A stretch of DNA of 64,000 bases from Pseudogulbenkiania sp. MAI-1 (GCF_000527175.1 NZ_AZUR01000001.1:4155001-4219000), one strand, 5' to 3'; positions 27,909-36,871 are shown, numbered from the stretch's first letter. The notes: generated from the sequence alone by a model not told the origin. Numbers and translations are program-made.

Positions 27909-28277
27909 TCATTGGCCGAGCAGTTGGCGGACCTTCTCGACCAGCTCGCGGGTCGAGAAGGGCTTGGTCATGTAGACATCGGCGCCCAGCGCCAAGCCCT
28001 TGGCCACCTCGGTTTCGCGCCCCTTGGCGGTCAGCATCAGTATGCGCACGCCGGCGAGCGCCGGATCGGCGCGGACTTCCTGACAGACGTCGAAGCCGCT
28101 CAGCTTGGGCATCATCACGTCGAGCAGCACGATGTCGGGCCGATGCTCGCGGATCTTCGCCAGCGCCTCTTCGCCGTCTCTCGCCACCAGCACCTCGAAG
28201 CCCTCGCGCTTCATCAGGAACTCGACGGAAATGACGATGTTGGGCTCGTCGTCGGCGATCAGCAGTGTCTTGGTCAT
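27909..28277 (-). CDS. Single-domain response regulator (CheY-like)
   Basis: A 122-residue receiver with no output domain: acidic pocket DDE at 9-11, phospho-acceptor Asp53 in LLDVMMPKLSG, Thr in MLTAKG and Lys in MTKPFS. It overlaps the stop of the transporter-kinase gene by 4 nt and ends 13 bp before the exonuclease fusion gene, so it is probably the partner of one or both sensor proteins. Confidence 0.9.
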   Translation of the reverse strand: MTKTLLIADDEPNIVISVEFLMKREGFEVLVARDGEEALAKIREHRPDIVLLDVMMPKLSGFDVCQEVRADPALAGVRILMLTAKGRETEVAKGLALGADVYMTKPFSTRELVEKVRQLLGQ

Positions 28278-31057
28278 GCCTTGTCTCCTCTCGCAGTCTG
28301 GGTGCTGCGTATGTCATTCCATTGTCCCACACTCCCGAGCGGCAGCACGAAGGAGAAAGTCGCTCCGGCACCCGGCGTGCTCTCCACCCACAGCCGGCCG
28401 CCGAAGTGCTCGACGATATGGCGGCTGATCGGCAGGCCCAGGCCAGTGCCGGCCGGCTTGTCCGTCATGCCGCCGCCGCCCTGGCGGAAGCGCTCGAAGA
28501 TCAGTTGCTGATCCTCCGGCGCGATGCCTTTGCCATTGTCGGCCACGTCCACGCGCAGCCCTTCCGGCGTCTCGGCCAGCCGTACCGTCACCCGGCCTGC
28601 ATCGCGCTCGACGAATTTGGCGGCGTTCGACAGCAGGTTGAGCATCACCTGGATCAGGCGGTCGCGGTCGGCCAGGAGCGGCGGCACGCTGTCCGGCAAG
28701 TCCAGCGTGAGCGTCACCCCCTTGTCGCGGAACAGTTGCCCGGTCGCTTCGGCCGACTGCGCCACCAGTTCCTTCAGGTCGATTTCGGTGGTGTGCCACT
28801 CGGCGTTGCCGGACTCGATCTTGGCGAGATCGAGGGTCTGGTTCACCAGACGCGTCAGACGTTCGGTCTCGCCGACGATGATGGCATGGAAGCGCTGACG
28901 CTCCTCCGGCGGGATGTCCGGGTCGTCGAGCAGGATTTCGGACAGGGCGCGGATCGAGGTCAGCGGCGTGCGCAGCTCGTGCGTCACCGACGACATGAAG
29001 TCGTCCTTGAGCCGGTCGAGCTCCTGCAGGCGGGCATTGGCCGCCGTCAGTTCGCGCGTGGCAGCCTCCAGCTGCCGCGACTTGTGCTCCAGCTCGCGGC
29101 TGTAGCGGCGCAGCTGCGAGGCCTCGTCGAGGATGTCCATCACCTCGGCCTGCGACAGCGCTTCCTCCTGCACCACCGACGCCACCATGACCCGGGCCGA
29201 AGCGCTGCCGATGGCGCCGGCCAGCTGGGCCTCGGCGAAGTGCACCAGGTCGGCGTCGGCCTCCAGCAGCGCCGGGTCCCTCACGCCGTGCCGGCGGGCG
29301 TAGGCGGTGAAGGCCATGCGTGCCCGCTCCGGACCGAGAAAGCGCCCGACCAGCGTCTGCAGCTCGCCGCTGTCGGCGCGCCCGCGCCACAGCGCCACCC
29401 CGACCGGGCGGGAGTGCTTCAGCGCGTCGACGAACAGCCGCGCCTGGCTCGCCTCGATGGCGCTGGGCGCCCGGCGCAGCGACACCACGACGTAGGCACC
29501 GATGTTGGCGCACAGGCTCCAGAACAGGCTGTGCGAGATCTCGTCCAGCCCGGACAGGCCGAACAGCTGCTGCGGCCTGAGCAGCCACAATCCGAGCGGC
29601 CCGTCGCTGAGAAAGCTGCCCGGCAGCCAGCCGGACTTGGCGAACGACGGCAGCAGCAGGGTGTAGCCCCACACCAGGAAGCCGGCCGTCAGCCCCGCCA
29701 GCGCGCCGTCGCGCGTGCCGCCGCGCCAATACATGCCGCCGATCATCGCCGGCGCGAACTGGGCGACAGCGGCGAAGCTGATCAGGCCGATGCCGACCAG
29801 GGCGTAGGCCTCGCCGGCGAGACGGAAATAGAGGTAGCCCAAGAGCAGGATGACGACAATGGCGCCACGGCGGATCGCCAGCAACAACCCCGACAGATCG
29901 CGCGAGGCGTCCAGAGCCAGCCGGCGCCAGCGCAGCAGCAGCGGCATCACCAGGTCGTTGCAGACCATGGTGGAGAGCGCGATGGTCTCGACGATGACCA
30001 TGCCGGTGGCGGCCGACAAGCCACCGATGAACACCAGCAGCGCCAGCGCGCCCTGGTGCGCGGCCACCGGCAGCGTCAGCACGAAGGTGTCGGCGTCCAC
30101 CGCTTGCCCGGAAAAGTGCAGCAGGCCGCCCAGCGTGATCGGCAGCACGAACACGTTGATCAGCAAGAGATAGAGCGGAAACAGCCAGATGGCGCGTTTC
30201 AGGTGCGATTCGTTGACGTTTTCCACCACCGCCACCTGGAACTGGCGCGGCAGGAACAGCATCGCCAGCGCCGCCAGCAGGGTCAGCGAAAACCAGGTGG
30301 CGTAGCCCTGGCTCTGCGCCAGCGAGCCGGCCAGCAGGCGCAGCCGCTCCACCGCCTGGGCGCGCTGGAAGATGTCGCCGAAGCCGTCGTAGAGGCCGTA
30401 GGTGACGAAGAGGCCGGCGGCGCTGAAGGCCACCAGCTTGACCACCGACTCCAGCGCCACCGCCGCCACCATGCCCTCGTGGCGCTCGGTGGCGTCGAGG
30501 TGGCGCGTGCCGAACAGGATGGTGAAGGCGGCGAGGATCAGCGCGATGTAGAACGTGCTGTCGGCGAAGAAGGGCGGCGCCACGTCGCGGCGCGGCATCA
30601 GCGCCTGGGGGTACTGCAGCAGGATGTCGAAGCTGCCGGACACCGCCTTGAGCTGCAGCGAGATGTACGGCACCACGCCGACCACCGCGATCACCGTCAC
30701 CAGCCCGCCCAACAGCTGGCTCTTGCCATAGCGCGAGGCGATGAAGTCGGCAATCGAGGTGATGCGGTTGGCCTTGGCGCTGCGGATCATCTTCAACAGC
30801 AGGAACCAGCCCAGCGCCATCACCAGGGTTGGCCCAAGATAGATCGGCAGGAAGCCGACGCCCGAACCGGCGGCGCGGCCGACGCTGCCGTAGAAGGTCC
30901 AGGTGGTGCAATACACCGCCATCGACAGCGCGTAGACGGTGGGGTTGGCAATCACCGAGCGGCGCTGGTCGGCACGCCGGTCCGCCCACCAGGCGACGGC
31001 GAACAGCAGCCCCAGGTAGAGCAGGGAAACGACGACGATGACCGGAACCAGGCGCAA
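28274..31057 (-). CDS. Sodium:solute symporter-histidine kinase (CbrA/CrbS family)
   Basis: A 927-residue protein. Residues 1 to about 500 form a 12-13-span sodium/solute symporter domain (ANPTVYALSMAVYCTTWTFYGSVG, DFIASRYGKSQLLGGL). A STAC-like segment (about 525-640) links it to a coiled coil, HisKA with SSVTHELRTPLTS (His693) and a HATPase with GTGLGLPISRHIVEHFGG. In Pseudomonas CbrA and Vibrio CrbS such proteins control carbon/nitrogen balance or the acetate switch. The adjacent receiver has no DNA-binding domain, so the output here differs from CbrB or CrbR. Preceded by a small membrane peptide gene as in cbrX-cbrA. Confidence 0.9.
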   Translation of the reverse strand: MRLVPVIVVVSLLYLGLLFAVAWWADRRADQRRSVIANPTVYALSMAVYCTTWTFYGSVGRAAGSGVGFLPIYLGPTLVMALGWFLLLKMIRSAKANRITSIADFIASRYGKSQLLGGLVTVIAVVGVVPYISLQLKAVSGSFDILLQYPQALMPRRDVAPPFFADSTFYIALILAAFTILFGTRHLDATERHEGMVAAVALESVVKLVAFSAAGLFVTYGLYDGFGDIFQRAQAVERLRLLAGSLAQSQGYATWFSLTLLAALAMLFLPRQFQVAVVENVNESHLKRAIWLFPLYLLLINVFVLPITLGGLLHFSGQAVDADTFVLTLPVAAHQGALALLVFIGGLSAATGMVIVETIALSTMVCNDLVMPLLLRWRRLALDASRDLSGLLLAIRRGAIVVILLLGYLYFRLAGEAYALVGIGLISFAAVAQFAPAMIGGMYWRGGTRDGALAGLTAGFLVWGYTLLLPSFAKSGWLPGSFLSDGPLGLWLLRPQQLFGLSGLDEISHSLFWSLCANIGAYVVVSLRRAPSAIEASQARLFVDALKHSRPVGVALWRGRADSGELQTLVGRFLGPERARMAFTAYARRHGVRDPALLEADADLVHFAEAQLAGAIGSASARVMVASVVQEEALSQAEVMDILDEASQLRRYSRELEHKSRQLEAATRELTAANARLQELDRLKDDFMSSVTHELRTPLTSIRALSEILLDDPDIPPEERQRFHAIIVGETERLTRLVNQTLDLAKIESGNAEWHTTEIDLKELVAQSAEATGQLFRDKGVTLTLDLPDSVPPLLADRDRLIQVMLNLLSNAAKFVERDAGRVTVRLAETPEGLRVDVADNGKGIAPEDQQLIFERFRQGGGGMTDKPAGTGLGLPISRHIVEHFGGRLWVESTPGAGATFSFVLPLGSVGQWNDIRSTQTARGDKA

Positions 31058-31069
31058 GGTCGGCCCGCC

Positions 31070-31270
31070 TCAATCGCGCCGGCGCTCGATGATCCAGGCC
31101 ATCAGCACGATCAGGCCGAACCACGCGGCGAACAGGTAGACGAACAACAGGGGCAGACCGAACAGCTCGGCCGGGCGGTCGAACAGGGCGAGCACCGGGT
31201 AGTTGAACAGCAGGCAACCGGCGAGAAACAGCGCGACCAGGCGCGGTCCCCTGAGAATGCTGCCCTGCAT
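31070..31270 (-). CDS. Small membrane protein upstream of the transporter-kinase (CbrX-like)
   Basis: A 66-residue protein with two hydrophobic segments (about 10-28 and 38-60; LVALFLAGCLLFNYPVLALF and LFVYLFAAWFGLIVLMAWI), ending in a charged ERRRD tail. It resembles the short partner proteins encoded just before CbrA-type kinases or SSS transporters. Strong ribosome binding site GGGGAGAGGG. Gap to the next gene is 12 bp, so translation is probably linked. Confidence 0.75.
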   Translation of the reverse strand: MQGSILRGPRLVALFLAGCLLFNYPVLALFDRPAELFGLPLLFVYLFAAWFGLIVLMAWIIERRRD

Positions 31271-31335
31271 GGCCCTCTCCCCGGTATGGTTATGCTCCCA
31301 TTATAAGCACAAGCCCGCTGTCGCCGGCAGAGGCC

Positions 31336-32499
31336 TTAACCGGCCAGCTTGCCCTGGTACAGCGCCGCGATCAGGTCGGACTGGCTGATCATGCCGCACA
31401 GGGTGCCGTCCGTGCCGACCACCGGCACATGATGCAGGCCACGGTCGGCGAACAGCGGCACCAGCTCGACCAAATGCAGATTCTCGCGCACGCTGACCAC
31501 CGGCGTGCTCATGATCGCCGCCACGCGGTTGTCGGCGCCGCGCCCGCCCAACAGCCGCGCCACGCGCTCGCGCAGGCCCTGCGGCGTGCCGTCCAGTCGC
31601 TTGAGGAAGTCCACCAGCGACACCATGCCCAGCACCTGGCCAAACTCGCCGAGCACCGGCAAGGCACGCACCTTGTGCCGGCGCAGCAGGCGCCACGCCT
31701 CCTGCAGGCTGGCGTCCGGCCGCAGGCTGATCAGGTCGCGCGACATGATGTCGCGGCAGCGGATGTCGCCGAGGCGGCGCCGATAGGAATGCATCTCGGC
31801 CAGGGTCATCACCTGCTCCAGGTCGCTGCGGCTGATGTCGAGCAGGTGGTTGAAGCCGGCCAGCGCGGCCTCGACGTCCTCATCGCGGATGCCCAGCCGC
31901 TCCAGCGGCTTGGGATCGCGGATCAGGTGGCGGTTCGGCTGCGGCAGCGGGCGCGGGTAGGGGCGACGCAACACGCGGTTGTTGAGCAGCAAGGCCAGCG
32001 CCAGCATGGCGAGCGCGTTGAGCAGCACCGGCCACAGCACGAAACCGAAACCCATGTCATGGATTTCCGGCCCGCCGATCACCGCGTTGAGCGCGATCGC
32101 CCCGCCCGGCGGGTGCAGGCAACGCAACGAGATCATCGCGAAGATGGCGAGCCCGACCGCCATCCCGGCAGCGAGCCAGGGGTTGGGCACCCAGCGCGCG
32201 CAGACCACGCCGATGGCGGCCGACAGCACATGGCCGCCGACCAGCGGCCAGGGCTGGGCCAGCGGGCTGCTCGGCAGCGCGAACAGCAACACCGCGGCCG
32301 CGCCCATCGAGGCCACCAGCCAGGGCGCCTGGCCCACGGCCAGATGCGTGATCAGCGCCGTCAGCGCGATGGCGGCCAGCGCGGCGGCGGCCACCGCCAG
32401 TTGCTCGCGCCGGCTGATGACCAGGGGTTCCGGCCACCAGCGGCCGAGACGGCGGCGCAGGGTGGCGGACAGGGAAGGGGTGGGGACGAAGGAATTCAT
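31336..32499 (-). CDS. HPP family membrane protein with two CBS domains
   Basis: A 387-residue protein. Residues about 30-185 form the HPP domain with four membrane spans and the signature MISLRCLHPPGGAIALNAV. Residues about 240-380 form a CBS pair (CRDIMSRDLISLRPDASLQEAW, then AAIMSTPVVSVRENLHLVELV), which in other proteins binds adenosyl nucleotides. HPP proteins have been linked to nitrite transport in plants; the bacterial role is not settled. Start at 32499 (MNSFVP) is chosen because upstream sequence loses coding character. 65 bp before the CbrX-like gene on the same strand, so possibly the same transcript. Confidence 0.85.
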   Translation of the reverse strand: MNSFVPTPSLSATLRRRLGRWWPEPLVISRREQLAVAAAALAAIALTALITHLAVGQAPWLVASMGAAAVLLFALPSSPLAQPWPLVGGHVLSAAIGVVCARWVPNPWLAAGMAVGLAIFAMISLRCLHPPGGAIALNAVIGGPEIHDMGFGFVLWPVLLNALAMLALALLLNNRVLRRPYPRPLPQPNRHLIRDPKPLERLGIRDEDVEAALAGFNHLLDISRSDLEQVMTLAEMHSYRRRLGDIRCRDIMSRDLISLRPDASLQEAWRLLRRHKVRALPVLGEFGQVLGMVSLVDFLKRLDGTPQGLRERVARLLGGRGADNRVAAIMSTPVVSVRENLHLVELVPLFADRGLHHVPVVGTDGTLCGMISQSDLIAALYQGKLAG

Positions 32500-32665
32500 C
32501 CGGCCATTGTAATGAACATGTATTCCATATACCACTTTCAGTATGTTCGTAGTAGTTTTATCGCTGTGGATAAACGACCGTGAACACACCCTAATACTTT
32601 CGACCAGCCGCCGGCCCGCCATCCGCAGCATTGGCCCGGAGGCCCGGCTTGCGTACACTGGCAAC

Positions 32666-32803
32666 ATGAGCGAACTGCTATCCCCCCTGGAATGGGTTTT
32701 CGTCGTCATCCTGGCGCTGGTGCCGCTGGCCGGCCTGGCCTTTCACCTGTGGGTGATGCTGGCCGGCCACGGCAAACGGGATGCCGGGAAGGAGTCCAAA
32801 TAG
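32666..32803 (+). CDS. Hypothetical small membrane protein before moaD
   Basis: A 45-residue product, MSELLSPLEWVFVVILALVP..., with one membrane span (about 10-34) and a basic tail ending GKESK. Its stop abuts the moaD start directly (TAG then ATG). No family recognised. Support: codon use and tight coupling to moaD. A longer reading to 32543 has no coding character. Confidence 0.55.
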   Translation: MSELLSPLEWVFVVILALVPLAGLAFHLWVMLAGHGKRDAGKESK

Positions 32804-33055
32804 ATGAAACTGAAACTGCTGTACTTTGCCCGCCTGAAAGACGCCTTCGGCCGCGATGCCGAGACGCTGGACAGCGAGGCCGCCACCGTCGCCGCGCTGC
32901 TGGCCGAGCTGCGCGCACGCGGCGGCGCCTGGGCCGAAGAGCTGGCCGAGGGCCGCGTGTTCCGTGTGGCGGTCAACCAGGAACTCGCCGCGCCCCAGGC
33001 CGCGCTGGCCGCCGGGGACGAAGTGGCGATCTTCCCACCGGTCACCGGGGGCTGA
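32804..33055 (+). CDS. moaD: MoaD, molybdopterin synthase small subunit
   Basis: Ubiquitin-fold sulfur carrier for molybdenum cofactor synthesis, 83 residues, starting MKLKLLYFARLKDAFG and ending FPPVTGG with the C-terminal Gly-Gly that is thiocarboxylated. moaE starts 1 bp after its stop. Confidence 0.95.
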   Translation: MKLKLLYFARLKDAFGRDAETLDSEAATVAALLAELRARGGAWAEELAEGRVFRVAVNQELAAPQAALAAGDEVAIFPPVTGG

Positions 33056-33056
33056 C

Positions 33057-33515
33057 ATGGACGCTTTCACCGTCCGCGTCAACGCCGCCGCCTTCGACGC
33101 CGGCCAGGAAATCGCCCGGCTGTCGGCCGACCCCGGCATCGGCGCCGTGGTCAGCTTCGTCGGCGTGGTGCGCCGCCATGGCGACGGCGACGACGTCGCC
33201 GCGCTGGAACTGGAACACTACCCCGGCATGACCGAGAAATCGCTCGCCGCCATCGTCGCCGAGGCGCGCGAGCGCTGGCCACTCACGGCGGCGCTGATCC
33301 ACCACCGCGTCGGCCGGCTGGCGCTGGGCGAACCGATCGTGCTGGTGGTCACCGCCAGCGCCCACCGCGCCGCCGCCTTCGCCGCCTGCGAATTCCTGAT
33401 GGACTACCTCAAGACGCGCGCGCCGTTCTGGAAGAAGGAAATCGGCGCCGACGGCCACAGCCGCTGGGTCGAGGCCAAGGCCAGCGACGAGGGTGCCGCC
33501 GGGCGCTGGCAATGA
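33057..33515 (+). CDS. moaE: MoaE, molybdopterin synthase large subunit
   Basis: Catalytic subunit converting cyclic pyranopterin to molybdopterin, 152 residues. Seen: GAVVSFVGVVR, LELEHYPGMTEK, IHHRVGRLALGEPIVLV, FLMDYLKTRAPFWKKE with the active-site lysines. Start at 33057 follows moaD directly and its stop overlaps the mobA start (ATGA). Confidence 0.95.
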   Translation: MDAFTVRVNAAAFDAGQEIARLSADPGIGAVVSFVGVVRRHGDGDDVAALELEHYPGMTEKSLAAIVAEARERWPLTAALIHHRVGRLALGEPIVLVVTASAHRAAAFAACEFLMDYLKTRAPFWKKEIGADGHSRWVEAKASDEGAAGRWQ

Positions 33516-34102
33516 GCTACAGCGCGCTGATCCTGGCCGGCGGGCGCGCCACGCGCATGGGCGGCGAGGACAAGGGGTTGATCGAGCTGTTCGGCCAACC
33601 GCTGATCGGCCACACCCTGGCCGCGCTGGCGGCGCAGACGCCGCCGCCGGCGCACATCCTGATCTCCGCCAACCGTCACCTCGACGCCTATCGCGCCTTC
33701 GGCCATACGGTGCTGCCGGACACCCTGCCCGACTATGCCGGCCCGCTCGCCGGACTATCGGCCGCCCTCGCCGCCGCCCCGGACGACACCCTGCTGATGC
33801 TGCCGTGCGACGCGGTACGGCTGCCCGCCGACCTCACCGCCCGTCTGCTGGTGGCGCTGGAGAGCGGCGTCGATGCCGCCTCGGTGCGCGACCCCGAGCA
33901 CTGGCACCCGACCTTGCTGGCGCTGCGCCCAGGCCTCGGGGCAGCGCTCGACGCTTATCTCGCCGACGGCGGACGCGCCATCCGTGGCTGGCTCGCCACA
34001 CTCGACCATGTCGTCGTCCCGTTCGACCAGCCGCTGCCCAACCTCAACACCCCCGCCGCGCTGGCGGCACTGGCCGCCGCCGGCCCGGCTGGGCTAGCAT
34101 GA
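33512..34102 (+). CDS. mobA: MobA, molybdenum cofactor guanylyltransferase
   Basis: Attaches GMP to molybdopterin to make the bis-MGD cofactor. 196 residues with the nucleotidyltransferase start LILAGGRATRMGGEDKGLIE, PCDAVRLP and a C-terminal NLNTPAAL motif. The 4-nt overlap with moaE completes a moaD-moaE-mobA operon; moaA and moaC are not in this window. Confidence 0.93.
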   Translation: MSYSALILAGGRATRMGGEDKGLIELFGQPLIGHTLAALAAQTPPPAHILISANRHLDAYRAFGHTVLPDTLPDYAGPLAGLSAALAAAPDDTLLMLPCDAVRLPADLTARLLVALESGVDAASVRDPEHWHPTLLALRPGLGAALDAYLADGGRAIRGWLATLDHVVVPFDQPLPNLNTPAALAALAAAGPAGLA

Positions 34103-34133
34103 TGGAATAGCCCCGACAGTCAGGAGAACGCGC

Positions 34134-34928
34134 ATGGCCATGGACGTGATCGATTACGAGATTTTCGGCGACGACATGCAGTACGTCGAAGTGGAGCTGG
34201 ACCCCGGCGAGGCCGCCGTCGGCGAAGCCGGCGCGATGTACTACATGGAAGACGGCATCAGCATGGACACCGTGTTCGGCGACGGTTCGGCGTCGCAGGG
34301 CGGGCTGCTGGGCAAACTGATGGGCGCCGGCAAGCGCCTGCTCACCGGCGAATCGCTGTTCACCACGGTGTTCGTCAACCAGGGGCTGAGCAAGAAGCGG
34401 GTCGCCTTCGCCGCGTCCTATCCCGGCAAGATCGTGCCGGTGCACCTGTGGGAGCTGGGCGGCACGCTGTACGCCCAGAAAGACAGCTTCCTCGCCGCCG
34501 CCAAGGGCGTCAGCCTCGGCATCGCCTTCCAGAGGAAGATCGGCACCGGGCTGTTCGGCGGCGAAGGCTTCATCATGCAAAAGTTGGAAGGCGACGGCTA
34601 CGCCTTCCTGCATGCCGGCGGCACGCTGACCGAACGCCAGCTGGCGCCGGGCGAGACGCTGCGCGTCGACACCGGCTGCGTGGTGGCTTACCAGCCCTCG
34701 GTCGACTTCGACATCCAGTTCGTCGGCAAGCTCCGCAGCGCGCTGTTCTCCGGCGAAGGGCTGTTCTTCGCCACCCTCACCGGACCGGGGAAGGTATGGC
34801 TGCAGTCGCTGCCGCTGTCGCGGCTGGCCGACCGGCTGGTCGCCGCCAGCCCGAAAGCCGGCGGACGCTCCAGCGAGCAGGGCTCGGTGCTGGGCGGTCT
34901 GGGCGACCTGCTCGACGGCCGGGATTGA
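34134..34928 (+). CDS. AIM24/TIGR00266 family protein
   Basis: A 264-residue soluble protein of the AIM24 (tryptophan-RNA-binding-attenuator-like) superfamily: EVELDPGEAAVGEAGAMYYM at the start, GLSKKRVAFAASYPGKIVPVHL in the middle, and a C-terminal Ser/Gly-rich tail. Function unknown in bacteria. Ribosome binding site AGGAG 8 nt before ATG at 34134. It ends the plus-strand run and faces aroG. Confidence 0.88.
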   Translation: MAMDVIDYEIFGDDMQYVEVELDPGEAAVGEAGAMYYMEDGISMDTVFGDGSASQGGLLGKLMGAGKRLLTGESLFTTVFVNQGLSKKRVAFAASYPGKIVPVHLWELGGTLYAQKDSFLAAAKGVSLGIAFQRKIGTGLFGGEGFIMQKLEGDGYAFLHAGGTLTERQLAPGETLRVDTGCVVAYQPSVDFDIQFVGKLRSALFSGEGLFFATLTGPGKVWLQSLPLSRLADRLVAASPKAGGRSSEQGSVLGGLGDLLDGRD

Positions 34929-34964
34929 GCCCGACCCGGCACGCAGGGGCCGCTCCCAAAAGAC

Positions 34965-34986
34965 AAACCCGGCATCTGCCGGGTTT
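34965..34986. terminator. Bidirectional terminator between the AIM24 gene and aroG
   Basis: AAACCCGGC (34965-34973) pairs with GCCGGGTTT (34978-34986) around ATCT, with T-runs on both strands. The two flanking genes converge here. Confidence 0.88.
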
Positions 34987-35007
34987 TGTCGTTCGGGTGC
35001 GCGCGGC

Positions 35008-36084
35008 TCACTTGCCGGCCGGCACGCCGACCTTGGCGCGGCGCGCCTTGACCGCGTCGGCCAGGATCTGCACCAGATCCTCGGTATCCTGCCAGCCGAT
35101 GCAGGCGTCGGTGATGCTCTGGCCGTAGACCAGCTCGCAGCCCGGCTTCAGGTCCTGGCGGCCTTCCACCAGGTGGCTTTCCACCATCACGCCGAAGATG
35201 TGGGTGTCGCCGGCCGCCAGCTGGGCGGCCACGTCGCGCGCCACTTCCATCTGGCGCTTGTAGTCCTTGCGGCTGTTGGCGTGGCTGAAGTCGACCATCA
35301 GCTTCTGCGGTAGGCCGACGCCGGCCAGCTCGGCCGCGGCGGCACGCACGTGCTCGCTGGAGTAGTTCGGTTCCTTGCCGCCGCGCAGGATGACGTGGCA
35401 GTCCGGGTTGCCGCCGGTGGAGACGATGGCGGAATGGCCGGTCTTGGTCACCGACAGGAAGTGGTGCGGCTGGCTGGCGGCGCGGATGGCATCGACGGCG
35501 ATCTTCAGGTTGCCGTCGGTGCCGTTCTTGAAGCCGACCGGACAGGACAGTCCGGAGGCCAGCTCACGGTGCACCTGCGACTCGGTGGTGCGCGCGCCGA
35601 TGGCACCCCACGAGATCAGGTCGGCGAAGTACTGCGGCGTGATCATGTCGAGGAACTCGGTGGCCGCCGGCATGCCCGCGTTGTTCAGGTTCAGCAGCAG
35701 GCGGCGCGCCATGCGCAGCCCGGTGTTGATGTCGAACGACTCGTCCAGGTGCGGATCGTTGATCAGCCCTTTCCAGCCCACCGTGGTGCGCGGCTTCTCG
35801 AAATAGACGCGCATCACCACCACCAGCTCGCGGGCGTGTTCGCGGCGCAGCTTCATCAGGCGCTCGGCGTATTCTTCGGCCATGGCCGGGTCGTGGATCG
35901 AGCAGGGGCCGATCACTACCAGCATGCGGTCGTCCTCACCGCGCAGCAAGGCGGCGATCTCGCGCCGGGTGTTGTAGATCAGCTCGGAGGCGGTTTCGGT
36001 GATCGGCAGCTCGTAGAGGTGCGCGATCGGGGGCAGGAGTTCCTTGATTTCGCGGATGCGGACGTCGTCGGTCTGTCGTTGCAT
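35008..36084 (-). CDS. aroG: 3-deoxy-7-phosphoheptulonate synthase (DAHP synthase, class I)
   Basis: First enzyme of the shikimate pathway, condensing phosphoenolpyruvate and erythrose 4-phosphate. 358 residues. Seen: VIGPCSIHDP, VMRVYFEKPRTTVGWKG, GARTTESQVHRELASGLSCPVGFKNGTDG, SHANSRKDYKRQ, and GQSITDACIGWQDTE. It is closest to the AroG (Phe-sensitive) subtype by sequence pattern; which amino acid inhibits it cannot be read with certainty. Confidence 0.95.
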   Translation of the reverse strand: MQRQTDDVRIREIKELLPPIAHLYELPITETASELIYNTRREIAALLRGEDDRMLVVIGPCSIHDPAMAEEYAERLMKLRREHARELVVVMRVYFEKPRTTVGWKGLINDPHLDESFDINTGLRMARRLLLNLNNAGMPAATEFLDMITPQYFADLISWGAIGARTTESQVHRELASGLSCPVGFKNGTDGNLKIAVDAIRAASQPHHFLSVTKTGHSAIVSTGGNPDCHVILRGGKEPNYSSEHVRAAAAELAGVGLPQKLMVDFSHANSRKDYKRQMEVARDVAAQLAAGDTHIFGVMVESHLVEGRQDLKPGCELVYGQSITDACIGWQDTEDLVQILADAVKARRAKVGVPAGK

Positions 36085-36203
36085 GGTGGTACGCCTCGGG
36101 CATTTTTCTGTGTATTGACAGCATCACACAATACCCGCATTTTGCGCACTGCGACAAGCCCCGCGGCCTCCCGCCGGGCTCGCTGCGTCACCGGCCGGAA
36201 AAC

Positions 36204-36233
36204 AAAAAAAGCGCCCTTTTGGGACGCTTTCTT
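36204..36233 (-). terminator. Terminator after dksA
   Basis: AAAGCGCCC pairs imperfectly with GGGACGCTTT around TTTT; the minus-strand side ends in seven T residues (36204-36210 complement). It lies 25 bp past the dksA stop. Confidence 0.8.
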
Positions 36234-36257
36234 CGTCTACCTCCGCCGCTCTTCTGG

Positions 36258-36668
36258 TTAGTCGGCGTATTGGCGCTTCATGCGTTCGCGGCGCTCCTGT
36301 GCCTCGACCGACAGCGTGGCGGTCGGGCGGGCAATCAGGCGCTTGAGCCCGATCGGCTCGCCGGTGTCCTCGCAGAAGCCGTAGGAACCGTCTTCGATGT
36401 TGCGCAAGGACGACTGGATCTTCTGCAACAGCTTGCGCTCGCGGTCGCGAGTGCGCAGTTCCAGCGCATATTCCTCTTCGAGCGTGGCACGGTCAGCCGG
36501 GTCGGGCGTGGCCTCCTGCTCCTGCAGGTGGTTCGCCGTCGCGTTGGCGTTGCTCAACAACTCCTGCTGCATCTGCAACAACCGCTCTTTGAAGAACTCA
36601 AGGTGGTCGGCGTTCATGTAATCCTCGCCTTCCCAGTTGAGGATATCCTGTTCGGTCAGCTTGGCCAT
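36258..36668 (-). CDS. dksA: DksA, RNA polymerase-binding transcription factor
   Basis: Binds the RNA polymerase secondary channel and, with ppGpp, adjusts rRNA and amino-acid promoters. From ATG at 36668 the protein is 136 residues: an N-terminal NWEGEDYMNADHLEFF segment, a coiled coil with DPADRATLEEEYALELRTRDRERKLL (acidic tip), and a TraR-type region CEDTGEPIGLKRLIARPTATLSVEAQ. Only one of the four zinc cysteines remains, so it is the cysteine-poor type. GGAAG lies 8 nt upstream of the chosen start; longer readings are not conserved. Confidence 0.93.
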   Translation of the reverse strand: MAKLTEQDILNWEGEDYMNADHLEFFKERLLQMQQELLSNANATANHLQEQEATPDPADRATLEEEYALELRTRDRERKLLQKIQSSLRNIEDGSYGFCEDTGEPIGLKRLIARPTATLSVEAQERRERMKRQYAD

Positions 36669-36830
36669 AATTAGTGCTTCCAGCATAGAGTTGGCAGACA
36701 AGCGCTGAAGATTACCGTTGGCATGGTCTTTCTGCAACTATATTGGACAGACGACCCGCCGGGAAAATCCCTCCTCATGTGCCCCGGTATAGTGCGATTC
36801 GTACGGAATGACAAGTCCTATTCGACACGA

Positions 36831-36850
36831 AGGGCGGCCATGGCCGCCCT
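36831..36850 (-). terminator. Palindromic hairpin after the cytochrome c gene
   Basis: AGGGCGGCCA directly followed by its reverse complement TGGCCGCCCT, a perfect 20-bp palindrome 21 bp past the cytochrome stop. No T-run, so termination is probable rather than certain. Confidence 0.5.
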
Positions 36851-36871
36851 CCGAATGCCGACCCGGGCCGC

